Source: Bacteroides muris (ex Afrizal et al. 2022)
GTDB taxonomy: Bacteria; Bacteroidota; Bacteroidia; Bacteroidales; Bacteroidaceae
NCBI RefSeq assembly: GCF_004793475.1
Contig: NZ_SRYZ01000015.1
Span: forward strand, 18,182 to 82,181
Reading direction: 5' to 3'
Length of the DNA stretch: 64,000 bases
Shown: one piece after another, positions 28,008 to 37,981 of the stretch
Numbering within the stretch: the first letter of the stretch is position 1
Layout: the number at the start of each line of letters is the position of its first letter
The notes under the pieces: generated by a model
Seen by the model: only the letters and a program-made list of their open reading frames with translations
Told to the model about the DNA's origin: nothing
Database searches by the model: none
Position numbers and translations under genes: made by a program

Positions 28008-28664
28008 ATGAAAACAAGAGCACTTTGCATTGACTTGCTGGTGGTATGGGGAAGCGTTATGCTTGCCAATGCCCAGCAGTCCACAGGCTATTACTTCAAA
28101 GAATTCACCGCCGGGAAAGTCCTGTTGAGGAACCGGCAGTTTGCCAAGGGCAAGTTTAACTACGATTGCATCAACAAGGAGATGCATTTCCTGAACGGAA
28201 CGACGGACATGGTCGTAGAGAATCTGGATGACATCGACACGATAGCCGTGGACAAGCATCGTTTCATTCCGTTTGGAGGACATTTCCTGGAAGTGCTGAC
28301 CGACCGTAACGCCACTCTTTTTGTCGACTGGAAGATACTTCCGAAAAGTGTAGGGAAAAAGGGAGCCATGGGAACCGTCACCCAAGGAAGCGTGCAGGCG
28401 ATTGATGTCAACGCGCGCTACCAGCGTGTCAACGGCGAACAGGACCTGGACCTTTCTGTCTATAAGATGGCAACGGAGAACACTTATTATATATGTGTAG
28501 AAGGCAAATGGAAGAAATTCAGGAACGCGAAAACCTTGTTGGCACTTTTCCCTAAAGGGAGGCAGCAGGAGATGAAAGCGTTCATGGAGCGTGAGAAAGT
28601 CGACTTTGAGAATCCGAAAGAGATATTGAAAGTGCTCGTTGTGCAATCAGCATGGAATGAATAA
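28008..28664 (+). CDS. Secreted protein of unknown function
   Basis: About 218 aa with a Sec signal peptide likely cleaved after ANA (residue 22). I do not recognise the family. The mature part is rich in beta-type segments (YYFKEFTAGKVLLRNRQFAKG, FNYDCINKEMHFLNG), which resemble a folded region recording a target value, followed by a helical C-terminus (QEMKAFMEREKVDFENPKE). It stands alone behind the SusD-like gene of pair 2 and before the convergent rpsO gene. An ATG two codons earlier (28002) is an equally possible start. Confidence 0.65.
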   Translation: MKTRALCIDLLVVWGSVMLANAQQSTGYYFKEFTAGKVLLRNRQFAKGKFNYDCINKEMHFLNGTTDMVVENLDDIDTIAVDKHRFIPFGGHFLEVLTDRNATLFVDWKILPKSVGKKGAMGTVTQGSVQAIDVNARYQRVNGEQDLDLSVYKMATENTYYICVEGKWKKFRNAKTLLALFPKGRQQEMKAFMEREKVDFENPKEILKVLVVQSAWNE

Positions 28665-28665
28665 G

Positions 28666-28703
28666 AAGAGCGGGAAACTTCCCAAAGGGGACTTCCCGCT
28701 CTT
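28666..28703. terminator. Convergent terminator hairpin before rpsO
   Basis: AAGAGCGGGAA (28666-28676) pairs with TTCCCGCTCTT (28693-28703), flanked by A's and T's on both sides. It can serve the unknown secreted gene and the converging rpsO gene. Confidence 0.75.
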
Positions 28704-28726
28704 TCAATGGTTTTGGCGCAAGTAGA

Positions 28727-28996
28727 TTACTTACGTAAGCCGAGTTCTTTGACGATAGCACGATATCTGGTGATGTCGCGGTCCTTCAGGTAAGTCAGCA
28801 ATGCACGGCGTTTACCTACCAACATAGTCAAAGCTCTTTCTGTACTATAATCCTTTCTGTTGAGCTTAAGGTGCTCAGTCAGATGAGCAATACGGTAGGA
28901 AAACAAAGCTATCTGAGCCTCAGCTGAGCCAGTATCAGTGTTAGACTTTCCGTATTTGCCGAAGATTTCTTGCTTTTTAGCAGCGTCTAAATACAT
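28727..28996 (-). CDS. rpsO: 30S ribosomal protein S15
   Basis: 89 aa, the standard S15 length, binding the central domain of 16S rRNA. Visible signatures include the conserved DTGSAEAQIALFSYRIAHLT (about 21-40) and LVGKRRALLTYL (about 60-71). A TATCTTTG box lies upstream at 29042-29049. Confidence 0.97.
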   Translation of the reverse strand: MYLDAAKKQEIFGKYGKSNTDTGSAEAQIALFSYRIAHLTEHLKLNRKDYSTERALTMLVGKRRALLTYLKDRDITRYRAIVKELGLRK

Positions 28997-29041
28997 AATG
29001 TTTAATTAAAAGTTATTATAAATTATTCCCTTTCGGGGCTG

Positions 29042-29049
29042 CAAAGATA
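29042..29049 (-). promoter_or_regulatory. -7 box TATCTTTG for rpsO
   Basis: Exact minus-strand consensus about 45 bp before the rpsO ATG. It is divergent from the typA promoter. Confidence 0.55.
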
Positions 29050-29123
29050 GGGATAAACTTTTATATCACAATGATATTCAGCAAAAAAATCATATCTATA
29101 CTGCATATCTAATCCAAAATCAC

Positions 29124-29131
29124 TAACTTTG
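29124..29131 (+). promoter_or_regulatory. -7 box TAACTTTG for typA
   Basis: Exact plus-strand consensus ending 25 bp before the ATG at 29156. It overlaps the TTG at 29129, which rules that codon out as the translation start. Confidence 0.6.
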
Positions 29132-29155
29132 TCGCCTGAAAATAATAGGTATTAT

Positions 29156-30955
29156 ATGCAAAATATTAGAAACATTGCAATTATTGCCCATGTAGACCAT
29201 GGGAAAACGACGCTCGTTGACAAGATGCTTTTGGCCGGAAACCTTTTCCGCAGCAATCAGAGCACAGGTGAATTAATGCTGGATAATAATGACCTGGAGC
29301 GTGAACGAGGTATAACGATTCTTTCTAAGAACGTTTCTATCAACTACAAGGACACCAAGATTAACATTATTGATACTCCGGGACACAGTGACTTCGGAGG
29401 TGAAGTGGAACGTGTATTGAATATGGCGGATGGATGCATCCTGCTTGTGGATGCTTTCGAAGGCCCTATGCCGCAGACACGGTTTGTATTGCAGAAAGCC
29501 CTGCAGATTGGCTTGAAGCCTATTGTTGTTGTGAACAAGGTGGATAAGCCCAATTGCCGTCCCGAAGAAGTGTACGAGATGGTGTTCGACTTGATGTTCA
29601 GTCTAGAGGCTACCGAAGAACAATTGGATTTTCCCGTTGTCTACGGTTCGGCCAAGAACAACTGGATGAGTACCGACTGGCAGCAGCCCACTGATAATAT
29701 TTATCCGCTTCTGGACTGTATCTTAGAGAATATTCCTGCTCCCGAACAGTTGGAGGGTACACCGCAAATGCTGGTTACTTCGCTGGATTATTCTTCGTAT
29801 ACTGGGCGTATTGCTGTGGGCCGCGTGCATCGTGGCACACTGAAGGAAGGTATGAACGTGTCTTTGGCAAAACGTGATGGGAGTATCGTGAAATCAAAAA
29901 TCAAGGAACTGCATACGTTCGAAGGTATGGGCCGTGTAAAGGTGCGGGAAGTATCTTCCGGTGACATCTGTGCGTTGGTAGGTATCGAAGGATTCGAAAT
30001 TGGAGATACAATCTGCGATTTCGAAAATCCGGAAGCGTTGCCGCCCATTGCCATTGACGAGCCTACGATGAGCATGCTCTTCACCATCAATGACTCCCCG
30101 TTCTTCGGCAAGGAAGGCAAGTTTGTTACTTCCCGCCACATCCACGACCGTTTGATGAAGGAGCTGGACAAGAATCTTGCCCTTCGCGTGCGCAAGAGCG
30201 AGGAAGACGGCAAGTGGATTGTTTCCGGCCGTGGCGTGCTTCATCTTTCCGTATTGATTGAGACTATGCGTCGTGAGGGATATGAGTTGCAGGTAGGGCA
30301 GCCGCAGGTAATCTTCAAGGAGATTGACGGCGTGAAGTGCGAACCTATCGAAGAGTTGACCATCAATGTTCCTGAAGAATATGCCAGCAAGATGATTGAC
30401 ATGGTGACCCGCCGTAAGGGTGAAATGGTGAAGATGGAAAGCACCGGCGAACGTGTAAACCTTGAGTTCGACATGCCGTCACGCGGTATCATCGGTCTGC
30501 GTACCAACGTGCTGACTGCTTCTGCCGGAGAAGCCATCATGGCGCACCGTTTTAAGGAATACCAGCCCTATAAGGGTGAAATTGAACGGCGTACCAACGG
30601 TTCTATGATTGCCATGGAGTCCGGTACGGCTTTTGCCTATGCCATTGACAAATTGCAGGATCGCGGTAAGTTCTTCATCTTCCCGCAGGAAGAGGTTTAT
30701 GCAGGGCAGGTAGTGGGCGAGCACTCTCATGACAACGATTTGGTGATTAATGTTACGAAGTCCAAGAAGCTTACCAATATGCGTGCTAGTGGTTCGGACG
30801 ACAAGGCACGGCTGATTCCTCCCGTACAGTTCTCTCTTGAAGAGGCTTTGGAATATATCAAGGAGGATGAGTATGTAGAGGTTACTCCCAAGTCCATGCG
30901 TATGCGTAAGGTTATTCTGGATGAGATTGAACGTAAGCGTGCCAACAAGAACTGA
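29156..30955 (+). CDS. typA: Ribosome-associated GTPase TypA/BipA
   Basis: Translational GTPase of about 599 aa that binds the 70S ribosome and supports 50S assembly and stress growth. The G motifs are AHVDHGKTTL (G1), the RGITI segment (G2), DTPGHSDFGG (G3) and NKVDKP (G4). EF-G-like domains and the BipA C-terminal domain follow, with PSRGIIGLRTNVLTASAGEA. The start at 29156 (MQNIRNIAIIAHVDHG) fits the family exactly. It ends before a clear terminator at 30991. Confidence 0.97.
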   Translation: MQNIRNIAIIAHVDHGKTTLVDKMLLAGNLFRSNQSTGELMLDNNDLERERGITILSKNVSINYKDTKINIIDTPGHSDFGGEVERVLNMADGCILLVDAFEGPMPQTRFVLQKALQIGLKPIVVVNKVDKPNCRPEEVYEMVFDLMFSLEATEEQLDFPVVYGSAKNNWMSTDWQQPTDNIYPLLDCILENIPAPEQLEGTPQMLVTSLDYSSYTGRIAVGRVHRGTLKEGMNVSLAKRDGSIVKSKIKELHTFEGMGRVKVREVSSGDICALVGIEGFEIGDTICDFENPEALPPIAIDEPTMSMLFTINDSPFFGKEGKFVTSRHIHDRLMKELDKNLALRVRKSEEDGKWIVSGRGVLHLSVLIETMRREGYELQVGQPQVIFKEIDGVKCEPIEELTINVPEEYASKMIDMVTRRKGEMVKMESTGERVNLEFDMPSRGIIGLRTNVLTASAGEAIMAHRFKEYQPYKGEIERRTNGSMIAMESGTAFAYAIDKLQDRGKFFIFPQEEVYAGQVVGEHSHDNDLVINVTKSKKLTNMRASGSDDKARLIPPVQFSLEEALEYIKEDEYVEVTPKSMRMRKVILDEIERKRANKN

Positions 30956-30990
30956 TAAATAGAAAATTTTTTAGTTGCTATAATACGATA

Positions 30991-31027
30991 GGAGTGCCCT
31001 GCCCAAAGGTAAGGCACTCCTTTTTTT
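30991..31027 (+). terminator. Intrinsic terminator of typA
   Basis: GGAGTGCC (30991-30998) pairs with GGCACTCC (31013-31020) and is followed by TTTTTTT. Confidence 0.85.
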
Positions 31028-31046
31028 GTTGTCATTCCAACGGGAA

Positions 31047-31700
31047 TCAATCTATGAATTTTACTTTTGCCGCATTGCGGGATTTGGCGGCAGGCGCCTC
31101 ATCCGGATAGCCGAAAGCAATGCAGTAAAGCAACTGGTATCCTTCCGGAATATCCAGTCTCTTCAAATATTCGGCAGCAGCCGGAGTAGAGGTCATGAAG
31201 CGCGTAGGACCGCCCAAGCAGCAAGAACCGATTCCCATGGACCAAGCTGATAGAATCATATTCTCACCCAGCAGTCCGCAATCAATTTGCGAAAGGTCAT
31301 ATGCCAGGTCATTGGCAATAAATACCACTGTAGAAGCATTGCGGAACATGTTCTTGAATTTCGGGTCTTCGGCGGCTTGGGGATTTTCTTTCTTGTAGAT
31401 TTCCGTAATGCCATTGATGAATTCAGGATTGTCCACTACGCGAATTTCCCACGACTGTTTATTTTGTCCGTTGGGAGCATTGATGCCGCAATCCAGGATA
31501 ATCTGCATGGTGTCGCGGTTCACGGCTTGTGGTTTGTACTGGCGGATGCTGCGGCGTGACATAATGGTTTCAATCACCGCACTCGCTTTGCTTTCACCTA
31601 CATTAGACTTCGTTGTTTGAATCTCTTTTTGAATTTGGGCACCACAACTGCAAAGTAGGAATAAACTTGCACCTGTCAACATTTGTTTGATACGTTTCAT
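31047..31700 (-). CDS. Nitroreductase-family lipoprotein
   Basis: FMN-dependent nitroreductase-like protein of 217 aa with a lipoprotein signal (Cys about 19, FLLCSC). The flavin-binding RRSIRQYKPQAV and APNGQNKQSWEIRVV motifs are present, as is LGENMILSAWSMGIGSCCLG. Enzymes of the family reduce nitro groups or quinones with NAD(P)H. An exported, lipidated form is common in Bacteroidales, but its natural substrate is unknown. TAGATTTG at 31724-31731 is its likely -7 box. Confidence 0.88.
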   Translation of the reverse strand: MKRIKQMLTGASLFLLCSCGAQIQKEIQTTKSNVGESKASAVIETIMSRRSIRQYKPQAVNRDTMQIILDCGINAPNGQNKQSWEIRVVDNPEFINGITEIYKKENPQAAEDPKFKNMFRNASTVVFIANDLAYDLSQIDCGLLGENMILSAWSMGIGSCCLGGPTRFMTSTPAAAEYLKRLDIPEGYQLLYCIAFGYPDEAPAAKSRNAAKVKFID

Positions 31701-31723
31701 ATTGTCTTGATAATTGGTGTTTG

Positions 31724-31731
31724 CAAATCTA
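31724..31731 (-). promoter_or_regulatory. -7 box TAGATTTG for the nitroreductase gene
   Basis: Exact minus-strand TAnnTTTG about 24 bp before the ATG. Confidence 0.5.
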
Positions 31732-31845
31732 GTAAAAAGGGATAATAAATCAGTGCAAATCCGGCAAAAAGGGGAAGAAGGCTCCTTGTAAGCCCTCTTC
31801 CCCTCCCAATGATTTTAAGATTTAAATTGAAGGTGAAGATTGTGT

Positions 31846-32706
31846 CTATTCATTCGTATCCGGTGCTTCCGGGTCTTCAACAGTAACCGAATAGAACTTG
31901 AATATGGACATAGTCCAGAACACGCTCTTTGAATTAGTTTCGTTGACTACAATACGTATCTGTTTAAACGGTTGTTCCACATCAAACACTTCCGAAGCAT
32001 AGGTCCCGTCACCGGCAATGCCGTCAGCCTCTTTGGTGAAGTTCTTTATCAAGAACCACTCGTTGCCATCCATGCTACCCATCAAATCAAAATCTGTAGG
32101 TCTGTTGTTGGCATTACGCGGCGCGTATTCAAATCTATAAGCTTCCGTAATTTCTTTCTTCAAGTTTACTTGCAACCAGTGCGGTCCCGGAATCTCTACA
32201 CTCCATGCCGTATGGAAGAATGTACCTGTATTTCCATCCAGCAAATTGGCGATAGGACCTTCGCTGGGTTCCTGCGCGTTTGTAGATAAATCAGCGGCAG
32301 TCAACGCAATTTGTGTGCTGACGTAAGTCGGCTCTGCCGGCTCTGAAACCTTTGAAATGCTCTGTAAGGCACTTCTGTCGCCCGTGGCGCTGACACTCTG
32401 CACCGTAAAGTTATACTCCCCGTATTTGGCGCGAGTATCCGGGATTTCGATGCTGTTTGCATAGACGCTTGCAGTACGCATCACATCCTTTTTCAACAAT
32501 GGATCGTAATACTTCACCTCAATGTAACGGATGTTAGACTCTTCTGGAGTGTTCCAGCGCAATATAATGCAGCCCGGAGTACTTTCGGCTGTCAAATCAG
32601 TGATTTCATCCGGAGTAATACCGCTCTCGTTGTCGCAGCTAGTGAGCAGGGCAGCTCCGGAGAGGAGCAACCCTACAAAATATTTAAGTGTATTTTTCAT
32701 TTTCAT
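31846..32706 (-). CDS. Lipoprotein with FN3-like and discoidin (F5/8 type C) domains
   Basis: 286 aa with lipobox Cys at residue 24 (LLTSC). Residues about 30-125 look like the fibronectin-III-like DUF4959 fold (TDLTAESTPGCIILRWNTP). Residues about 135-275 look like a galactose-binding discoidin domain (ANLLDGNTGTFFHTAWS, HWLQVNLKKEITEAYRFEY). Such surface lipoproteins are often the third gene behind susCD and probably bind glycan. It lies 12 bp after the SusD-like gene of pair 3 on the same strand. Confidence 0.8.
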   Translation of the reverse strand: MKMKNTLKYFVGLLLSGAALLTSCDNESGITPDEITDLTAESTPGCIILRWNTPEESNIRYIEVKYYDPLLKKDVMRTASVYANSIEIPDTRAKYGEYNFTVQSVSATGDRSALQSISKVSEPAEPTYVSTQIALTAADLSTNAQEPSEGPIANLLDGNTGTFFHTAWSVEIPGPHWLQVNLKKEITEAYRFEYAPRNANNRPTDFDLMGSMDGNEWFLIKNFTKEADGIAGDGTYASEVFDVEQPFKQIRIVVNETNSKSVFWTMSIFKFYSVTVEDPEAPDTNE

Positions 32707-32718
32707 ACTGTTTTTTCA

Positions 32719-34641
32719 TTAATAACCAGGATTCTGAACCAGATTCAGATTTCTGTTGACATCTTCCACGGGGACAGGCATCAGATATTGAGTGGGGCTC
32801 TCGAATTTGCGTTCAAAAGAAACTTCTGATTCTTGTGCGAATTCTTCAATATTCTTACCCAAAATATTCATACCTTTTGCTTTTACACCGAAATGACGCT
32901 CGGCATCCTTCCAGCGGCGCAAATCCCAGAAAGTGTGATTCTCCAGATAGAACTCGATAGTACGCTCTTGACGCACAATCTCACGCATCTTGTTCTGGTC
33001 TAATGTGGCAATGCCATTCCAGGAAGTTTCCACATCTGGTATGCCGGCACGTTTACGAACTTCGTTCAAATACTTCTTGGCATTGGACAAATCGTTGCAT
33101 TCCACACAAGCTTCGGCATAGCCCAGATAAAGTTCGGCCAGACGGATTACCGGCCACGGATAAAATGGAGGATTGTACAGAGATGTACGTACACTATAAC
33201 CCGGCACTACTCCTTTCTTGTTCAGGTATCCGGTAGGTGAATAGTTGTTTGTGCGCAACGTGCTTCCTTCCGGCTGGCGTGAAGTGTTGCCGCCAATCAC
33301 AAAGTCACAGACCAATTTGCCCTGATTGACAGCCAAATTGTATTTCTGGTAACTTGCATCAGCATCATAAGCGCCATTGCCGTCCGTGGCGCTCAGAATT
33401 TCATAGAAACCTCCTTGGAAGGCCACCCAAGCGTAGAAACGGGGTTCGCGATTCAGATTGAACCGGATGGTCTGTGCTTCAGGATCACCGATGCTTGCAT
33501 TCTCCTCGCCCAAAGTGGTCGATTCATAAATGCTGTTGCCTTTCGGGAAAGCCGGATCCGCATCAATCGGCAGACCGTTTTCGGTATAGAAACGCTTCAG
33601 CATGGCAAGTGTCGGAGACACGCCATTGTATGCCGAACCATTGCAGAAAGGCAAAGACTTGTTCTGTATACTGTAAGCACCTTCCGAGCGGCAATCAGCC
33701 CAAATCACCTCGTTATTGGCAGGCTCGATTACCGTATAGCGCAACGTGTGCTGCACCGGATCTACCGGTTCCACGTTATCAAAACCGTCCAACATATAGT
33801 CCGTTTTCTTGTAGAGCCCGTATCCGGCAGCTTCTGCCACACGGATAGCTTCTTCGTATGCGCTCTTGGCTTTCTGCCATTTGCCGGCATCGTATGTAAG
33901 AGGCATCAGTGCGTTGCCGTCCTTATCTTTAAAGTCGGCATAGAACTCACTGTTTCCATTGAACAAAGGAGATGCTGCATAAAGCAACATTCTGGCTTTG
34001 ATGGACTTGGCAGCCACACTGGTGGCCAGCCCGTAATGCTCGTTGACGCGGGTGGCGGGCAGGCCTTCGGCCGATTCGTCCAGCATCTGGCATACATAGT
34101 CCACACACTCGTCATAGGAAGAACGGGGCGAATATTGGTCGGCAGGTGTAATCAGTGAAGGCTCTTCCTTTACCAGAATTACCGGACCATAGCTACGCAC
34201 CAGCAAGAAGTGATAGTAACCTATCAGGAACTTGGCTTGGGCAATGTAATCGGCCTTGACGGATGCCTCCAATGCCGGAACCTTGTCAATGTTGTTTAAT
34301 AGGATGTAGCACTGCTTGATTCCTTGGAACAAAGAGTTCCAATAGGAAATAACCGGACGGGAAGCGGAATAGTTTCCTTTCGGAAAAGAAGCGAATGTTT
34401 CATGCTCAAATGCTGTTACCACCTCATCAGCGGTAAAAAGATCGAGAGACGAGGTGCCGTTTCTCGGATTGGGGATATAAGCATAGCAAGAATAGATGAA
34501 ACGTCTGGCTGCTTCCTTGTCCTCAAACGCATCTTTTTCTGTAGCTTTTTCATCGGGAACCACGTCCAGATAATCGCACGAAGACAAAACACCCAACAGC
34601 AAACACGCCATCACGATGAATATTTTATAGAACTTTTTCAT
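32719..34641 (-). CDS. SusD/RagB-family outer-membrane lipoprotein (pair 3)
   Basis: About 640 aa from the ATG at 34641 (a start at 34650 would add three residues). The lipobox Cys is at residue 22 (VLSSC), followed by DYLDVVPDEKATEKDAF. SusD motifs include IAQAKFLIGYYHFLLVRSYG and, near the end, PVIRLAELYLGYAEACVECN with IVRQERTIEFYLENHTFWDL. It follows its transporter gene by about 20 bp and precedes the discoidin-like lipoprotein, so the three form an operon. Confidence 0.93.
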   Translation of the reverse strand: MKKFYKIFIVMACLLLGVLSSCDYLDVVPDEKATEKDAFEDKEAARRFIYSCYAYIPNPRNGTSSLDLFTADEVVTAFEHETFASFPKGNYSASRPVISYWNSLFQGIKQCYILLNNIDKVPALEASVKADYIAQAKFLIGYYHFLLVRSYGPVILVKEEPSLITPADQYSPRSSYDECVDYVCQMLDESAEGLPATRVNEHYGLATSVAAKSIKARMLLYAASPLFNGNSEFYADFKDKDGNALMPLTYDAGKWQKAKSAYEEAIRVAEAAGYGLYKKTDYMLDGFDNVEPVDPVQHTLRYTVIEPANNEVIWADCRSEGAYSIQNKSLPFCNGSAYNGVSPTLAMLKRFYTENGLPIDADPAFPKGNSIYESTTLGEENASIGDPEAQTIRFNLNREPRFYAWVAFQGGFYEILSATDGNGAYDADASYQKYNLAVNQGKLVCDFVIGGNTSRQPEGSTLRTNNYSPTGYLNKKGVVPGYSVRTSLYNPPFYPWPVIRLAELYLGYAEACVECNDLSNAKKYLNEVRKRAGIPDVETSWNGIATLDQNKMREIVRQERTIEFYLENHTFWDLRRWKDAERHFGVKAKGMNILGKNIEEFAQESEVSFERKFESPTQYLMPVPVEDVNRNLNLVQNPGY

Positions 34642-34660
34642 ACTGTTCATTTTTATCGGG

Positions 34661-37600
34661 TTATTTAAATGTCAATTGGAAACCAACGTTGAAAGTACGC
34701 TGTGTAGGATAACTTAAGCCTTTACCTCCACCCATTTCCGGGTCCCAAAGCTTAAACGGAGAGAAAGTCAGCAAGTTGATGCCGCTGATGTAGAATCTGG
34801 CTTTCTTATATGTATAGCCGATTTCTGCATTTTTCAGTTTTAGGAAAGCACCGTTGCGCAACCAATAGTCGGAGGATTGCATGTTGTGATTGTTATCGTT
34901 CTTGGTTAGGCGCGGATGGCTGGCATTCGGGTTCTGGTTGGTTTCAGACCAATAGTCATCGGCAATCCAAGACAATACATTACGGTTATACTGCGTTCCG
35001 AAAGGAGCGAAGCCAGACATCATCAGCGAAGTATTTGCCACTCCCTGGAAGAAGAAGGAGAAGTCCCAGTTTTTATAGGAGAGAGAGGGTCCGAAACCGT
35101 AAACGATTTCCGGTACGGTGGGATAGCCCATGGCTACGCGGTCATCACTGGTGATTTTTCCATCATAATTACCGTTTTTGTCCGGTTGGTCCACATATTT
35201 GATGTCACCCGGAGCAATAGCGATATTGCCCAATGTAGAAGTCGGATTGTTGTCGATATCGGCTCTGTCTATATAAAGACCGTTGGATATATAGCCGTAG
35301 ATGGTGTTGAGTTTCTTACCGATGTTTGAAAGCGTAGGACGTACGCCTGGAGCTTCGTCATATTCCAGAATCTTGTTGTGCGCATAAGTAAACGTGCCCT
35401 TGAACTGAATGGCAAGGTCCTTGTTCAATTGTCTGCCATAATCTACTGACAAGTCGAAACCGCTGTTCTTTACTTTGGCCAGGTTACCGTAAACGGCTGT
35501 ACTTGCCGTACCCAGGTAGTTAGGAATGGAGTAGCGCTGTTGGAAGATGTCGCGGCGGATTTCGCGGAATACGTCCACATTGATATTCAATGAATTGAAT
35601 AGCTGCATATCAAATCCTACGTTCAGTTTCTCGCCCACTTCCCATGTCAGGTCGTTGTTCTGATAACGTGTATACACGGGGCCGTTTAAAGTAGTCTGCT
35701 GCTTGTCACCGGTGGTGAAGCTTGCATTATCGCTCTGTAGGGTGATGTCCGACATATAGATGAAGCGGATAATCTGGTTGCTTGAATCTAACAGCTGGTC
35801 GTTACCTACCAGACCGTAAGAAGCACGGAGTTTCAGGCTGGAGATGATATCTTTTATCGGTTCAAAGAAAGCTTCTTGGCTAACGTTCCATCCCACAGCT
35901 ACCGAGGGGAAAAATCCCCATTTATGTCCTTTGGCAAAGTTTTCGGAACCGTTGTAACCGGCATTCACTTCCATCAGGTAGCGGCCGGCATAATCGTATG
36001 ATGCACGACCGGCAAAACCCATTTTGCGACGGGGAAGCGATGCCACCAAGTCAGTAGGAGCATTGCTGTCATATTGGTCGATATTCCACAACACCATTCC
36101 ATTGAAATTATGGTTGCCGAATTTCTGGTTATAGTCCAGATATGACTGGAAATAAATGCGGCGGTCTCCGCCAACATAAGAGGTCGTACTTAGTACTGGC
36201 TTAGTAGGGTTGGACGAGCCGAACGGAGAAATCGTCATGTTATAGGTACCGTCCGGATTCTGTTCATATCCGGTCAAGGTATAACGGTTAATGCCTTGAC
36301 TACGCATGGTGGTCGTCTTGTTATAGTTTTTATAAGAGAACAAGGCCTTGAAACGGAGTCCTTTCAGCAAGAAGTCCAGTTTCTGTTCAAAATCGATATT
36401 GGCCATCACCGTACTTTCAAAGATATCCTGATAACCGTTGGTCAGACTTGCCATGGGGTTCACGGCTCCCTGGTCGTTACCGCCGGCGTAAGCTCCCCAA
36501 TATACCCAGTTATTTACGCCGTCTGCCGGATAAGCGATGGGGAAGTCTACCGGGTTGGAGTTCATTACGGCTCCATATAGGTCACCCACAGAGGTGTTTG
36601 GCTGAGTCAGGTCATTCAGCTGTACATTCAGGTGCAAGGAGATAGTAGAGCTTTTGGACATGTGGAAGTCAATATTGTTTTGAAAAGTATATTTCATCAA
36701 ATCAATATTGTTCTTATAAGAGAAATACTTGGAAGCCTCGTTCTTCAACATACCGGTTTCGTGATTGACACCTACGTTCATGAAATAGGTGATTTTTTTC
36801 GTACCGCCGCGAATATTGAAGTTTGCCTTCTGGTTGAAAGCCATGTCATTGAACAATGATCCGTACCAATCTACATTCGGCCAGATATAAGGATTCACGC
36901 CATTGCGTGTGTTGTTAATCTGTTCTTGGGTATACAGAATGTTTCCGGTCTGTTCACTGGTCACGGCTTCATTGTAAAGTTCCATGTAACGGTAGCCGTC
37001 TACGAAACTTGGAATTTGGGTGGGAGTAGTGATATTCGTTTCCACACGCACACCAATGATGGGCTTTTCCGAATCGGCACCACTTTTCGTGGTAACAATC
37101 ATTACACCATTTGCACCACGTGTACCATACATGGCTGTGGCCGTGGCGTCTTTCAAAATAGAGAATCCTTCGATGATTTCGGGATCAAGTGCATTGAGGT
37201 CGGCAGAACTGACTTCCACGCCATCCAGAATAATCAACGGTGAAGTCATACCACTCAAAGTAGATATACCGCGGATGTAGAAATCGGAGCCATTACTACC
37301 CGGTTGTCCGCTACGTTGGTAGGCAATCACACCGGAGAGACGCCCGGCAAAAGAGTTGGATAAGTTAGATGACGGTACTTTCAAGTCCGAAGGTCGCACG
37401 GTTTGTATGGAACCTACCACGCTTTCTTTTTTCTGCCCTGTACCGAAAGCCGTTACTACAACTTCATCCAGGACTTCGCTGTCTTCCTTTAATGTAATTC
37501 TGAGTGAAGTCTGATTTCCTACTTTGATTTCTTGCGTTACGAAACCAATGAACGAAATCACCAAAACGTCTTTCGGAGAAACATTGATGGAAAAATTACC

Positions 37601-37810
37601 GTCAACATCGGTAATAGTCCCTAGATTGGGTTTGCCTTTTACTTGGATAGTTACGCCGATTATCGGCTCTCCTGTCTCATCTACCACTGTACCTTGTATT
37701 TTACTTGCTTGTTGCACAATGGCCGATTCATTGATAATAGGAACTTCTACTGCTTGTGCCCCAAGGAAATATCCTCCTAAGAGGGCCACCAATAGTGCTT
37801 TCTTTCTCAT
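34661..37810 (-). CDS. SusC-like TonB-dependent transporter (pair 3)
   Basis: Outer-membrane receptor of 1049 aa. Signal peptide about 1-20, carboxypeptidase-regulatory-like domain (GTVVDETGEPIIGVTIQVKG, about 40-115), TonB box EVVVTAFG, plug (LILDGVEV, KDATATAMYGTRGANGVMIV) and a barrel ending in RTFNVGFQLTFK. It is first in a three-gene operon. Its promoter (38028-38035) lies inside a segment bounded by perfect 16-bp inverted repeats. Confidence 0.94.
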   Translation of the reverse strand: MRKKALLVALLGGYFLGAQAVEVPIINESAIVQQASKIQGTVVDETGEPIIGVTIQVKGKPNLGTITDVDGNFSINVSPKDVLVISFIGFVTQEIKVGNQTSLRITLKEDSEVLDEVVVTAFGTGQKKESVVGSIQTVRPSDLKVPSSNLSNSFAGRLSGVIAYQRSGQPGSNGSDFYIRGISTLSGMTSPLIILDGVEVSSADLNALDPEIIEGFSILKDATATAMYGTRGANGVMIVTTKSGADSEKPIIGVRVETNITTPTQIPSFVDGYRYMELYNEAVTSEQTGNILYTQEQINNTRNGVNPYIWPNVDWYGSLFNDMAFNQKANFNIRGGTKKITYFMNVGVNHETGMLKNEASKYFSYKNNIDLMKYTFQNNIDFHMSKSSTISLHLNVQLNDLTQPNTSVGDLYGAVMNSNPVDFPIAYPADGVNNWVYWGAYAGGNDQGAVNPMASLTNGYQDIFESTVMANIDFEQKLDFLLKGLRFKALFSYKNYNKTTTMRSQGINRYTLTGYEQNPDGTYNMTISPFGSSNPTKPVLSTTSYVGGDRRIYFQSYLDYNQKFGNHNFNGMVLWNIDQYDSNAPTDLVASLPRRKMGFAGRASYDYAGRYLMEVNAGYNGSENFAKGHKWGFFPSVAVGWNVSQEAFFEPIKDIISSLKLRASYGLVGNDQLLDSSNQIIRFIYMSDITLQSDNASFTTGDKQQTTLNGPVYTRYQNNDLTWEVGEKLNVGFDMQLFNSLNINVDVFREIRRDIFQQRYSIPNYLGTASTAVYGNLAKVKNSGFDLSVDYGRQLNKDLAIQFKGTFTYAHNKILEYDEAPGVRPTLSNIGKKLNTIYGYISNGLYIDRADIDNNPTSTLGNIAIAPGDIKYVDQPDKNGNYDGKITSDDRVAMGYPTVPEIVYGFGPSLSYKNWDFSFFFQGVANTSLMMSGFAPFGTQYNRNVLSWIADDYWSETNQNPNASHPRLTKNDNNHNMQSSDYWLRNGAFLKLKNAEIGYTYKKARFYISGINLLTFSPFKLWDPEMGGGKGLSYPTQRTFNVGFQLTFK

Positions 37811-37965
37811 AATACTTTTTACTAATTCAAGGTTTTGATTTTAAATGTTTTGATAAACTCTTTTTACTTTTTCCATGTTACATTAGGGTGGTTTCATTCT
37901 CTTTGTATAATTATAGTTAATAAAAAAGGTTTTATTTAATTAGGTTTTGAAGTCGTTTATCTTTT

Positions 37966-37981
37966 AAGTTCTGTAGGAACT
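37966..37981 (+). repeat. 16-bp inverted repeat, left arm (pair 3 promoter)
   Basis: AAGTTCTGTAGGAACT, the exact reverse complement of 38255-38270. It is itself a hyphenated dyad, AGTTC-N5-GAACT. Confidence 0.9.

Noticed and set aside
29129..29155. TTG at 29129 as start of typA
   Set aside because: It lies within the -7 box TAACTTTG. The ATG at 29156 matches the family N-terminus.
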